From Deltaproteobacteria bacterium (GTDB lineage: Bacteria; Desulfobacterota; Desulfobacteria; Desulfobacterales; JAFDDL01), in the NCBI GenBank assembly GCA_019310865.1, contig JAFDDL010000108.1, forward strand, positions 1 to 9,378: a stretch of DNA of 9,378 nucleotides, read 5' to 3'. Positions 1 through 5,899 of the stretch are shown in pieces. The notes under the pieces are model-generated. The model had not been told where the DNA came from, did no database searches, and was given only the letters and a program-made list of their open reading frames with translations. The translations under genes were made by a program, and so were the position numbers. The first letter of the stretch is position 1, and the number at the start of each line of letters is the position of its first letter.

Positions 1-33
1 ACAAACTGTTACCAGGGGATGTGAGAATGAAGA

Positions 34-1173
34 TTATTGGTGCTTAAAATGAGGCGGTTTTAGATTGGACCGCCTCGTTTCGAGCGAGAAGTCGAAAGAG
101 ACTGGTCGCTTTGCTTTCTCTGGAATACCAAATCCGTAATACTCCATATAGTCTTTATATTCTTGATAAATACCCTCTGCATTAAAACCATATTCTTCCA
201 GAGAATATTTATGCCGTCCGTATTTCCCCTGCTTATTGTTTTCAAGATAGACCCTCATTTTTTCTTCAAATTCTTTGGTGTATTCAAGGTTAAATTTTTT
301 ATAAATTTTCTTTACCATTGCTATTGGGTTTGAAAATAACTCTTCGTATACACAATCGAATATTTGTCCTTCTTTTTCTGAGTGTTCTTTTCGATAATTG
401 AATGGTACCATTAAACACTTTTCAAAAAGTACCTTAAATAACTGTCCGAACCTATGTTTATCAAAAGAACCATCTTGATCAAATGCGATACACCAGGACT
501 CACCAAGGCGACAAATAGAGGGGAGGGTGACTAACGGATTTCGATGTGTTAACACAACTCTTACATCAGGATATTCATTAAAAATGACGGGAAAACAGGG
601 TGCATAATTTGGTGCTTTGAGCGTCCAGTGCGTCTTGGCAGGTCGATAGGCATCCAACATGGTAAAAAACAGTCGTTCATACCTGAATACAGGGCGCTTA
701 TCTTCAATCTTTAAGAAATGATCCATATAAGCCCTTCCGGCACTTGGGGAGTTTAATACATTCATCCCGTTATGAGAGAGCATGTAGAGGAAGGATTCTT
801 CCTTCTCGACAGCTGAATATAGGTGGGATTCAGAAAATTTCTCTATGAAACCAGGCGCTAAACGAGACAGGGTGGTTACAGCAGCCCCACTATTTTTAAT
901 TCTAGGGTCCTCCAGTGGACTGGCTTGTGAAGTCATCGGCGGTGTCGTTATCTCCACTTCGAAGGTATAAGGAGAGCGTGTGTTTGGGTCTTCACTCATT
1001 AAGCGATGTAGCAGGGTAGTTCCAGAGCGAGGTGAGCCGGTTATTATTACCGGTGCTTTGAACTTTCCGTTAGTTTCTATGAATTCTTTATTTATACACA
1101 GCGTCATAAATAATTGCGCATGCCATTCATGTGGATAACCAGAAAACAGAGGCATTAACCGTAATATGCGCAT
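34..1173 (-). CDS. Sulfotransferase catalytic domain (PAPS-dependent), possibly the 3' part of a split gene
   Basis: This 379-residue frame carries the sulfotransferase fold. The 5'-phosphosulfate loop is GSPRSGTTLLHRL (residues 46-58), followed by DPNTRSPYTFE. The WTLKAPNY strand lies at 183-190, and the 3'-phosphate site RVVLTHRNP...S is at 205-219 (R211, S219). The C-terminal signature KYGRHKYSLEEYGF belongs to the large family of bacterial sulfotransferases acting on unknown acceptors. It would transfer sulfate from PAPS to a hydroxyl or amine group; the acceptor cannot be told from the sequence. ATG 1173 follows an in-frame TAA directly and has no recognisable ribosome binding site, and residues 1-35 do not look like the family. 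This supports a start by translational coupling or a broken gene with the 1127-1570 frame. Base composition is more AT-rich than the respiratory operon, suggesting separate origin. Confidence 0.8.
   Translation of the reverse strand: MRILRLMPLFSGYPHEWHAQLFMTLCINKEFIETNGKFKAPVIITGSPRSGTTLLHRLMSEDPNTRSPYTFEVEITTPPMTSQASPLEDPRIKNSGAAVTTLSRLAPGFIEKFSESHLYSAVEKEESFLYMLSHNGMNVLNSPSAGRAYMDHFLKIEDKRPVFRYERLFFTMLDAYRPAKTHWTLKAPNYAPCFPVIFNEYPDVRVVLTHRNPLVTLPSICRLGESWCIAFDQDGSFDKHRFGQLFKVLFEKCLMVPFNYRKEHSEKEGQIFDCVYEELFSNPIAMVKKIYKKFNLEYTKEFEEKMRVYLENNKQGKYGRHKYSLEEYGFNAEGIYQEYKDYMEYYGFGIPEKAKRPVSFDFSLETRRSNLKPPHFKHQ
51..76 (-). terminator. Terminator-like hairpin overlapping the end of the sulfotransferase gene
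   Basis: A perfect 8-bp stem (GAGGCGGT at 51-58 with ACCGCCTC at 69-76) with a 10-base loop is followed on the minus strand by ATTTT. It lies within the last codons, ending about 15 bases before the TAA. The stem is GC-rich in an AT-rich surrounding, but the T tract is short. Confidence 0.4.
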
Positions 1174-1570
1174 TTAAATCAGACGTCGTGTATAGATGAT
1201 AGTGTTGAAGTACCTTTTTTCGATTTTTCAACCAATTTAATTCAATTTTTTTGATTAATAATCTGCCGACGGTGCAAAGAAATGGGTTATTATCAATACC
1301 ACTGCAAAATGATAATAGGGCCTTTCTCGCTTGTTCCAACTCCTCTTTCGTTCCCAGATATTCATCAAGTGGTGCAGCGCTATCAAACTCCCTTAATAAC
1401 GCGCCCTTTGTCATAAACGGTCGAGAACCAAATAAGCCATAAACACTGTCTATCCATTGAAGTGGTTTTAATAATGCAGAATATTTAACATGATTATTAG
1501 GAAAGCGTTCTGATTGAAAGGGATCACTATTTCGAGGATCTCGTTGATAGTAATTTGACAAGTCAGCCAT
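1127..1570 (-). CDS. N-terminal domain of a sulfotransferase, separate reading frame
   Basis: This is a 147-residue frame. Residues from about 55 to 120 (GALLREFDSAAPLDEYLGTK onward, through FLCTVGRLLIKKIELN) follow the helical N-terminal region that precedes the PAPS-binding loop in bacterial sulfotransferases of about 390 residues (family pattern: L-x-x-A-x-x-TGLDDFG, a helix, then NRLRL). After LQHYH the frame continues for about 26 unrelated residues and stops. The catalytic part lies in the +1 frame, overlapping by 47 bases (34-1173). ATG 1570 has a weak GAGAG ribosome site about nine bases upstream and a promoter candidate further up. Either the gene is broken by a frameshift or rearrangement, or the N-terminal domain is made as a separate polypeptide. 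Confidence 0.6.
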   Translation of the reverse strand: MADLSNYYQRDPRNSDPFQSERFPNNHVKYSALLKPLQWIDSVYGLFGSRPFMTKGALLREFDSAAPLDEYLGTKEELEQARKALLSFCSGIDNNPFLCTVGRLLIKKIELNWLKNRKKVLQHYHLYTTSDLNAHITVNASVFWLST

Positions 1571-1697
1571 TTTTAATTCTCTCGGATAGCAGTCGCTTTG
1601 TGGTGTGTGGCTACCCGAATGATATCAAATTGTTTTTTCATATGCAAATTTTACACGGGGGGTATGCCGCTACCCACTATTAGTTTAACAATCTTAA

Positions 1698-1728
1698 ATT
1701 ATATGGTATTTCTATCCAGAAATGACAA
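1698..1728 (-). promoter_or_regulatory. Candidate sigma70-type promoter for the sulfotransferase locus
   Basis: On the minus strand TTGTCA (1728-1723) and a consensus TATAAT (1703-1698) are separated by 19 bases. Transcription would start near 1691, leaving a leader of about 120 bases before ATG 1570. The -10 box is perfect; the spacing is slightly long and the surroundings are AT-rich, so chance is possible. Confidence 0.4.
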
Positions 1729-1977
1729 AAATTCGGCGGTTATTTTCATGTGAAATACTCACACTACGTGTTCTGATGGTGTTTGGTCCGGTATTGCGCT
1801 AACTGGGAATGGGAATTGAATTGATGTTTTATCATATTGGTGTAAGGTTCGCGATATCATGTGGGTATCTGTAATGTGGGTGCCTTGCGCATTCTGGGAC
1901 TTTCTTGCCAGTATCTCTTGTGGCGGTGTTTATTAATTGAGTGGGTTTTGTGCGTGTTTTTGTTAAGCTGTATTTTC

Positions 1978-2052
1978 CCAATTCGTCAAAAGGCATAGCC
2001 AATTCGATTTCGCGCAAAATCCCAATTGTCGAATTATGAATTTGCCAATCGG
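1978..2052. repeat. Four CCAAT-type boxes at 21-23 bp spacing
   Basis: CCAATTCG at 1978 and 1999, CCAATTGTCG at 2022 and CCAATCGG at 2045 lie on the same strand, about two helical turns apart. They could be a phased protein-binding array or decayed repeats. No gene start is close on the plus strand. Confidence 0.3.
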
Positions 2053-2075
2053 AAATTCAGTTCAAACGAGGACAG

Positions 2076-2591
2076 TTAGTTTCTTTCTTGCAAGGATTTG
2101 ACATATTCGACAATGCGCCATCGATCTGCAACGGCGATGGTGGTGGCTAAAGCCGGCTGCCGGCCTTCCGGCAGTCCATAGCTGATCTCATGAAACAGCT
2201 TGCCGGCGGTCATGCCTTGTACCTTCGGGCTTCTCAAATCGCCGGGCAGCGGTGCGAAGCTTTGCCCCACCGTTCCCATACCATCATGATTTTTACCATG
2301 GCACTGGGTGCAATAGATGCCATAGAGTGTCCGACCCTGGCTAATGACAGCGGGATCGCCTGGTGCGAGGGGTGAAATGATTTCATCGCCGGAAAGGTTT
2401 CGGTACTGGGCCTCGCCGCCGTGGATTGGGATGATACCCGAGGCCATTGGCGGGATGGGTGTTTCGTGGGGTCGAATGGCCGGTGTTTCCCACATGCGTC
2501 CCAGGGGAAACTGAATATCATAGATGGAAAGGCCGTACAGTCCAGCAGAAACGACAGCTGCCACCACCAAAAGAAATAAAAGTCGCTTCAT
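2076..2591 (-). CDS. ActE-like monoheme cytochrome c, membrane anchored
   Basis: This 171-residue protein has an N-terminal hydrophobic segment (about 3-22) without a lipoprotein cysteine, so it is probably held by an uncleaved anchor; many ActE proteins are lipoproteins. The MWETPAIRPHE region matches the conserved ActE lead-in (DMxxQPKxxP-like). CTQCH (C94, C97, H98) in LYGIYCTQCHGKNHDGMG is the heme site, and DRWRIVEYVKSLQ is the standard ActE C-terminus. The stretch GRQPALATTI occupies the place of GAMPSYAAQI, so Gln145 stands where the distal Met ligand normally is, and the loop is about two residues longer. It is the last gene of the operon, translationally adjacent to the 75-residue protein, with GGGAG upstream of ATG 2591. 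It would be the mobile electron link between ACIII and the oxidase. Family is fairly sure; the heme's sixth ligand is uncertain. Confidence 0.85.
   Translation of the reverse strand: MKRLLFLLVVAAVVSAGLYGLSIYDIQFPLGRMWETPAIRPHETPIPPMASGIIPIHGGEAQYRNLSGDEIISPLAPGDPAVISQGRTLYGIYCTQCHGKNHDGMGTVGQSFAPLPGDLRSPKVQGMTAGKLFHEISYGLPEGRQPALATTIAVADRWRIVEYVKSLQERN
2157..2174. repeat. Perfect 18-bp inverted repeat inside the ActE-like gene
   Basis: CTGCCGG and CCGGCAG are separated by four bases. The repeat covers codons 140-145 (Leu-Pro-Glu-Gly-Arg-Gln), which is the part of the loop that differs from the family and where the Met ligand is missing. It could be a local insertion scar or chance in GC-rich coding sequence. 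Confidence 0.45.
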
Positions 2592-2819
2592 CTACTCTCC
2601 CTTTTCGCCCCGAACATGCTGGGGATACGGCAACGGTTCATAGACGGCATAGGGTGATTCACCCGGCACATCCGCCACTGGCCGGAAAGCCCAGGTGGGC
2701 TGCCCCCTGTCGCCCACCACGAAAAAGGAAAAAAGACCCTTGGCCAGAATGATGAGCAGTAATAAAACGATGATCACCCAGTCTGACCGCCATCGAGATT
2801 TTTCCTGCGAATGCGCCAT
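2592..2819 (-). CDS. Small single-helix membrane protein, unknown family
   Basis: The 75 residues comprise a short charged N-terminus, one helix (about 14-36), and a proline-rich tail with GQPTWAFRPVADVPGESPYA and YEPLPYPQH. By the positive-inside rule (basic residues before the helix) the tail should be periplasmic. There is no heme or metal motif, and I do not recognise the family. It is very likely a real gene: its ATG lies one base after the previous stop, its own TAG abuts the ATG of the cytochrome gene downstream, GGGAG lies 12 bases upstream, and there is no competing gene. A small accessory subunit of the oxidase or of an ACIII-oxidase supercomplex is plausible from position alone. 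Confidence 0.7.
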   Translation of the reverse strand: MAHSQEKSRWRSDWVIIVLLLLIILAKGLFSFFVVGDRGQPTWAFRPVADVPGESPYAVYEPLPYPQHVRGEKGE

Positions 2820-2820
2820 G

Positions 2821-3096
2821 TTAAATTTTCACTCCCAACAGACCGGTCATCAGAATATAAAAAAAGGCCCACAAGACCGTTCCAACAATTATCAGGGTCA
2901 TGGCCAGGGGAAACGGGGCGTCCTTGTCCTCGATTCCCTCAGGATAGCGATAGACAATCGTTCGTTTCCGGTCTTGTGAATCTTTGCGCTTGATAATGGT
3001 GAAGTCAAGCGCCAAAGCGAAAACCACTATAAAGATCAGCGTCGGAATCACCGCCAACATCAAATGCTGAAAATTGAGCAACTCAAAAAATCGCAT
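2821..3096 (-). CDS. Two-helix membrane protein resembling the heme-less N-terminal anchor of CcoP
   Basis: The 91 residues consist of helix 1 (about 13-35), a basic then acidic loop, helix 2 (about 64-86), and the tail LLGVKI. The loop ends in YPEGIEDKDAPFP just before helix 2. The same layout occurs in the N-terminus of P. stutzeri CcoP, where FDGIEEYDNPLP precedes the second helix. CcoP then continues into two cytochrome c domains; this protein stops instead and contains no CXXCH. The preceding gene ends 27 bases upstream and the next starts one base after this stop. I infer a structural subunit that takes the place of the CcoP (or CcoQ) membrane part, while the heme domain has moved onto the CcoO-like protein. 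The match is short, so a generic small oxidase subunit remains possible. Confidence 0.6.
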   Translation of the reverse strand: MRFFELLNFQHLMLAVIPTLIFIVVFALALDFTIIKRKDSQDRKRTIVYRYPEGIEDKDAPFPLAMTLIIVGTVLWAFFYILMTGLLGVKI

Positions 3097-3123
3097 GGTG
3101 CCTACTTTCCCTTAAAATAATTA

Positions 3124-3387
3124 TCATCCCCCGGACGAGAGCAATGCAACCACGAGCACCGCGGCGCTGGAGAGCAGTCCGGCGCCGGCCAGAAAGAACA
3201 ATGCGTAAATCTCGATTCGCGGCCAGCGGGATGTTTTGGACTCCCCTGCCCCGCCATCGGGCTCCAGGGGCAAAAACCGGGCGCGCTGCTGGTCTGAAAA
3301 CTGCCTATTTTGAAGCGCCCAGCGAAAGACGAGCAGTCCGATGGCCAATCCAATGAAAATATATGCCATAAAGTAAGGAAAATACAC
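3124..3387 (-). CDS. CcoS-like small membrane protein with an extra C-terminal helix
   Basis: This 87-residue protein starts with a helix (about 5-24) followed by FRWALQNRQFSDQQ and a short acidic stretch. That pattern fits CcoS/FixS, the cbb3 oxidase maturation protein (typical: W-A-x-x-x-GQFDDLxxPA). CcoS is normally only about 50-60 residues with one helix. Here a linker (40-58) leads to a second helix at about 59-83. No heme motif is present. GTG 3387 is preferred because GAGGTG at 3399-3394 is six bases upstream; the alternative GTG at 3396 overlaps that site. It follows the CcoO-like gene with only 12 bases between. Assignment to CcoS rests on the short N-terminal pattern and the gene context, so it could instead be a structural subunit such as a CcoQ-type protein. 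Confidence 0.6.
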   Translation of the reverse strand: MYFPYFMAYIFIGLAIGLLVFRWALQNRQFSDQQRARFLPLEPDGGAGESKTSRWPRIEIYALFFLAGAGLLSSAAVLVVALLSSGG

Positions 3388-3399
3388 GGTTTCCACCTC

Positions 3400-4371
3400 T
3401 TACTGGTCCATTGGCGCTTGAATCCCTGTCGGTTCATTTGGTGGTTCATAGGCCGCATCGATTCCGCGCGGCTCGGTATTGGCGTCCGTCTGGTTGATCA
3501 GGTAAACCGCCACAAAATTGCCCACATCCCAGATCTTTTCCGACTCCAACTCGCGTTTGAAATACGGCATGGCCGTTCCGGTAATACCGTTCATGATTTG
3601 ATAATACAAAATGCCGCCGGTTATTTCACGTCCCTTTAAGATGGTAAAGTTAAAGGGGGGCGGGTATATCCACGGCTGTGCCGGCCCCATGCCGTCGCCG
3701 ATGGGGCTGTGGCACCCGGTGCAGTTATCCTGGTAGATCTTATGTCCCCTGGCCAGTCCGGCTTCCGTTGTGGGGTACGGATTTGGAATATCCCGCCACC
3801 CTTGGGGAACATGGTTGTTGAACCATTCCACATTTTTCTCCGGACCGGCCTCATAGGCTGCGATGGATGCCTTTTTCCAGAAGCGCTGTCGTTTCATCCG
3901 GTTGTCCGCGTCCTTCAGGCCCAGGCTCTGGACATAGGCCGTCAGCAGTTGAATCTTTTCTTCTCCCAGAAATGCAAATGCCGGCATGATTGAATTGGGG
4001 CGCGTGTAGCGGGGGTTCATAAAATGGGCGATATGCCAATCGTCCGGATGCTCCCCGCCCTCCTGGCTCAGATCCGGACCGGTCCGGGCCGATCCCAGAA
4101 GGATGGGCCGGTCCTGAACGTAATCGCCTGCCTGGGCGATGCGCTCGGCCCCCAGCCCCCAATCGACGGTCCGAATCGATTGACTGTGGCAATACACACA
4201 ACCATTGGCGATGTATAGGGCCCGCCCCGTTTCTTCTGTTTCGGTCCGGACTCGGAATATCTCGGAAGGCGCTTCACTCCGGGTTGCATAGGGCAGCACC
4301 ACGACGACAAACACCACCGCCGCAAGGATGAGCAGGCTGCCGATTACCACGGAACTGGGCGACATCTTCAT
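3400..4371 (-). CDS. ccoO: CcoO-like oxidase subunit II fused to a second cytochrome c domain
   Basis: The protein has 323 residues: an N-terminal anchor helix (about 8-28) and two periplasmic monoheme domains. Domain 1 is a clear CcoO: GCVYCHSQSIR (C58, C61, H62), GSARTGPDLSQEGG, DWHIAHFMNPR, and Met ligand M129 in SIMPAFAFL. Domain 2 has CTGCH (C217, C220, H221) with GDGMGP, and a probable Met ligand M268 in TAMPYFK. Ordinary CcoO is monoheme, about 200 residues, and ends after domain 1. The added domain resembles the monoheme modules found in CcoP, and no complete CcoP is in the window. ATG 4371 directly follows the ccoN stop and has GGAG eight bases upstream. The expected job is to receive electrons from ACIII cytochromes and pass them to CcoN. 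Confidence 0.9.
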   Translation of the reverse strand: MKMSPSSVVIGSLLILAAVVFVVVVLPYATRSEAPSEIFRVRTETEETGRALYIANGCVYCHSQSIRTVDWGLGAERIAQAGDYVQDRPILLGSARTGPDLSQEGGEHPDDWHIAHFMNPRYTRPNSIMPAFAFLGEEKIQLLTAYVQSLGLKDADNRMKRQRFWKKASIAAYEAGPEKNVEWFNNHVPQGWRDIPNPYPTTEAGLARGHKIYQDNCTGCHSPIGDGMGPAQPWIYPPPFNFTILKGREITGGILYYQIMNGITGTAMPYFKRELESEKIWDVGNFVAVYLINQTDANTEPRGIDAAYEPPNEPTGIQAPMDQ

Positions 4372-5739
4372 TTAGTTTTCTCCAACTCTCTGAAAAAGGG
4401 TCCGGAAAATATTATACAGCCCAATAAGCGCCCCGGAAAACAACATGACGCCCAACGAGGCGCGAACCACGTAGTACATGTGGATTTCCGGCAAAAGCCG
4501 GTATACGGTTTCACCATTGAGCCAGGCATTTCCCTGAATCAGTCCGGCGATCGTCAGCACCACCGTAAAGCCAACCACAGCGATGAGCACCAGCCAGTAC
4601 TGAAGGTCCGCCAACAGGCGGCTGAAAAGCGGCTTTCCGGTCACCTTGGGCAGAATGTAGTAGATACCCCCCAGGGCGATCATGCCGGCAAACCCCAGCA
4701 CGCCGATGTGGGCATGGCCCACCACCCAGTTGTTGAAATGGGTCACGCGCTGGACCTGCGGCAGGGACATCATCGACCCTTGAATACTGACGAAAAAGTA
4801 CATGATGGTGCCGGTAAAAACGAATTTGGCCCCGATATCGTTGTGAATTTCACCGAGGCGCCCCTTGGCCGTCAACCAGATATTGATTAAAAACGCCATC
4901 ACCGGAATGACCATGGCCACCGAGTCGACGATGGCAATGACCTTGAGCCAGGTCGGCACGGGCACCTGCAGAAGATGGTGCGTGCCGATATGGGTGTACA
5001 CCACCAGCAATGACCAGAACCCGAGCAGGGATAAGGTATGACTGTATAAGGGGCGTTTTACGGCCCGGGGAATCACGTAATACGCTACGCCGGCCGAAAG
5101 TGGCGTCAGAAGCAGGCCGAACACGTTGTGCCCGTAAAACCACAGCAGGATGGCGTCGGGTATTCCCAGAAGCGCGCCGTTGTCCGGTTGCCAGATCACG
5201 TTTCCCAGGGCATAGGTCGTTGCGGTAAGGATGGCCGCTGCACAGACATACCATACGGAGACGTACAACAGCGGCTCCCGGCGCCGGCGAACGGTCATAA
5301 TGAAGTTAAAGAATACCAGTGAAAACGCCATCACCACAAGGACATCCAGGGGCCAGATCAGTTCGGCGTATTCCCTGCCCTGGGTGTATCCCATGGCCAG
5401 GCTGACCACCACGCCCACCAGGAGCACGTTCCAGGCAACGACCGTAAATACCCCCAGCTTGTCGCTGTAGAGGGGGGTTCGAAGCAGTCGGGGCACGAAA
5501 TAGAATGCGGACCCCAACAGACCCGGCGTGACAAACCCGAACAGCACGATGTTGATGTGAATGGGGCGAATTCTTCCGAAAACCAGCCACCCGATGTTCT
5601 CCGTAACATCGGGCGCCATGAGCTCAATGGCGCCGATAAGGCCCATCAGGGTGCCCACCGTCATCCAGAGCGCAGAGGTGAAAAAAAAGCCTTTGGCCGT
5701 TGAATGGTTGGCCGGGTTTTCTTCAATGCTGTTTTCCAA
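4372..5739 (-). CDS. ccoN: cbb3-type (C-family) cytochrome c oxidase subunit I, CcoN-like
   Basis: This is the catalytic heme-copper oxidase subunit, with 455 residues from TTG 5739 and about twelve hydrophobic helices. The metal ligands are all present: H61 in RPIHINIVLFGF and H344 in GHAHIG (low-spin heme b), H342 (high-spin heme), and H204 in FYGHN with H254/H255 in GTHH (CuB). Y248 stands at the cbb3 cross-linked tyrosine position, which supports O2 reduction rather than NO reduction. From H204 to H344 the spacing equals that of Pseudomonas stutzeri CcoN as I recall it, with a constant offset of three. On that alignment Q320 (SIQGSMM) replaces the conserved glutamate E323 (FEGPMM) of standard cbb3 enzymes. 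EYAEL and WPLDV, another conserved cbb3 stretch, are present. The TAA stop abuts the ATG of the CcoO-like gene. The gene is close to a standard CcoN but belongs to a divergent subgroup. Confidence 0.92.
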   Translation of the reverse strand: MENSIEENPANHSTAKGFFFTSALWMTVGTLMGLIGAIELMAPDVTENIGWLVFGRIRPIHINIVLFGFVTPGLLGSAFYFVPRLLRTPLYSDKLGVFTVVAWNVLLVGVVVSLAMGYTQGREYAELIWPLDVLVVMAFSLVFFNFIMTVRRRREPLLYVSVWYVCAAAILTATTYALGNVIWQPDNGALLGIPDAILLWFYGHNVFGLLLTPLSAGVAYYVIPRAVKRPLYSHTLSLLGFWSLLVVYTHIGTHHLLQVPVPTWLKVIAIVDSVAMVIPVMAFLINIWLTAKGRLGEIHNDIGAKFVFTGTIMYFFVSIQGSMMSLPQVQRVTHFNNWVVGHAHIGVLGFAGMIALGGIYYILPKVTGKPLFSRLLADLQYWLVLIAVVGFTVVLTIAGLIQGNAWLNGETVYRLLPEIHMYYVVRASLGVMLFSGALIGLYNIFRTLFQRVGEN

Positions 5740-5748
5740 ATTCTTCGT

Positions 5749-5758
5749 CCCTCTCCTT
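5749..5758 (-). promoter_or_regulatory. Ribosome binding site supporting a TTG start for the ccoN-like gene
   Basis: AAGGAGAGGG (5758-5749) lies nine bases upstream of TTG 5739. A longer reading from TTG 5772 would translate through this site and into the palindromic element, so TTG 5739 is preferred. Confidence 0.6.
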
Positions 5759-5759
5759 A

Positions 5760-5899
5760 GAAGTGGTTTCAAAGCATTAGCTTATGTTCAATGGCAAGGC
5801 CGCAGCGTTTTTGAAACTCGGACAAGTGTACTATGTCGAGGATTTCAAAAATGCGAGAACGCAGCCATTGGGCATAAGATGAGGTTTTGAAACCTCTTC
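5760..5899. repeat. 140-bp imperfect palindrome flanked by TA: MITE-like element splitting the operon
   Basis: The sequence folds about a centre at 5829/5830 with no gaps: position i pairs with 11659 minus i. About 45 of 70 pairs are complementary, and six more are G-T on the plus strand. Perfect blocks are 5765-5773 with 5886-5894, 5781-5786 with 5873-5878, 5789-5795 with 5864-5870, and 5808-5816 with 5843-5851. The ends read GAAGTGGTTTCAAA and the complement of GAAGAGGTTTCAAA. A TA dinucleotide lies on each side (5758-5759 and 5900-5901), as expected for a TA-duplicating transposon derivative of the IS630/mariner type. Removing the element plus one TA gives AGC-TAA-GGAGAGGG on the minus strand: a stop codon running directly into the ccoN ribosome binding site. 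The palindrome is seen directly; its mobile nature is inferred. A REP-like or regulatory hairpin is the alternative. Confidence 0.78.

Larger units (their letters stand above)
1571..2075. other. 505-base AT-rich intergenic region between operon end and sulfotransferase locus
   Basis: No convincing gene is present. The region holds a promoter candidate for the downstream minus-strand locus (1698-1728), four CCAAT-type boxes (1978-2052), a short GGGTA/TACCC inverted repeat (1660-1675), and a weak GAATTT/AAATTC stem (2038-2058). I find no clear Rho-independent terminator for the respiratory operon: the 2038-2058 stem is AT-rich and has no T tract. A 61-codon frame at 2017-1832 (TTG start) is not supported. 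Confidence 0.6.

Noticed and set aside
1832..2017. Minus-strand 61-codon frame beginning at TTG 2017
   Set aside because: No ribosome binding site, non-ATG start, no recognisable domain, and it overlaps the CCAAT boxes. The first half looks protein-like, so a remnant of a lost gene cannot be excluded, but nothing supports expression.
2038..2058. GAATTT/AAATTC stem as the operon terminator
   Set aside because: AT-only outer stem, no T tract, low predicted stability.
4372..5739. Subunit I as a nitric oxide reductase (NorB)
   Set aside because: The cross-link tyrosine of cbb3 oxidases is present (Y248), spacing of the ligands equals CcoN, and the partner is a clear CcoO. NorB lacks that tyrosine and pairs with NorC.
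5740..5772. Longer CcoN starting at TTG 5772
   Set aside because: It would translate the ribosome binding site at 5758-5749 and the end of the palindromic element; TTG 5739 has the correct spacing.
5881..5896. GAGGTTT/AAACCTC inverted repeat just after the cytochrome stop as a terminator
   Set aside because: Loop of two bases and no T tract on either strand; it is better explained as the outer arm of the 140-bp palindrome.
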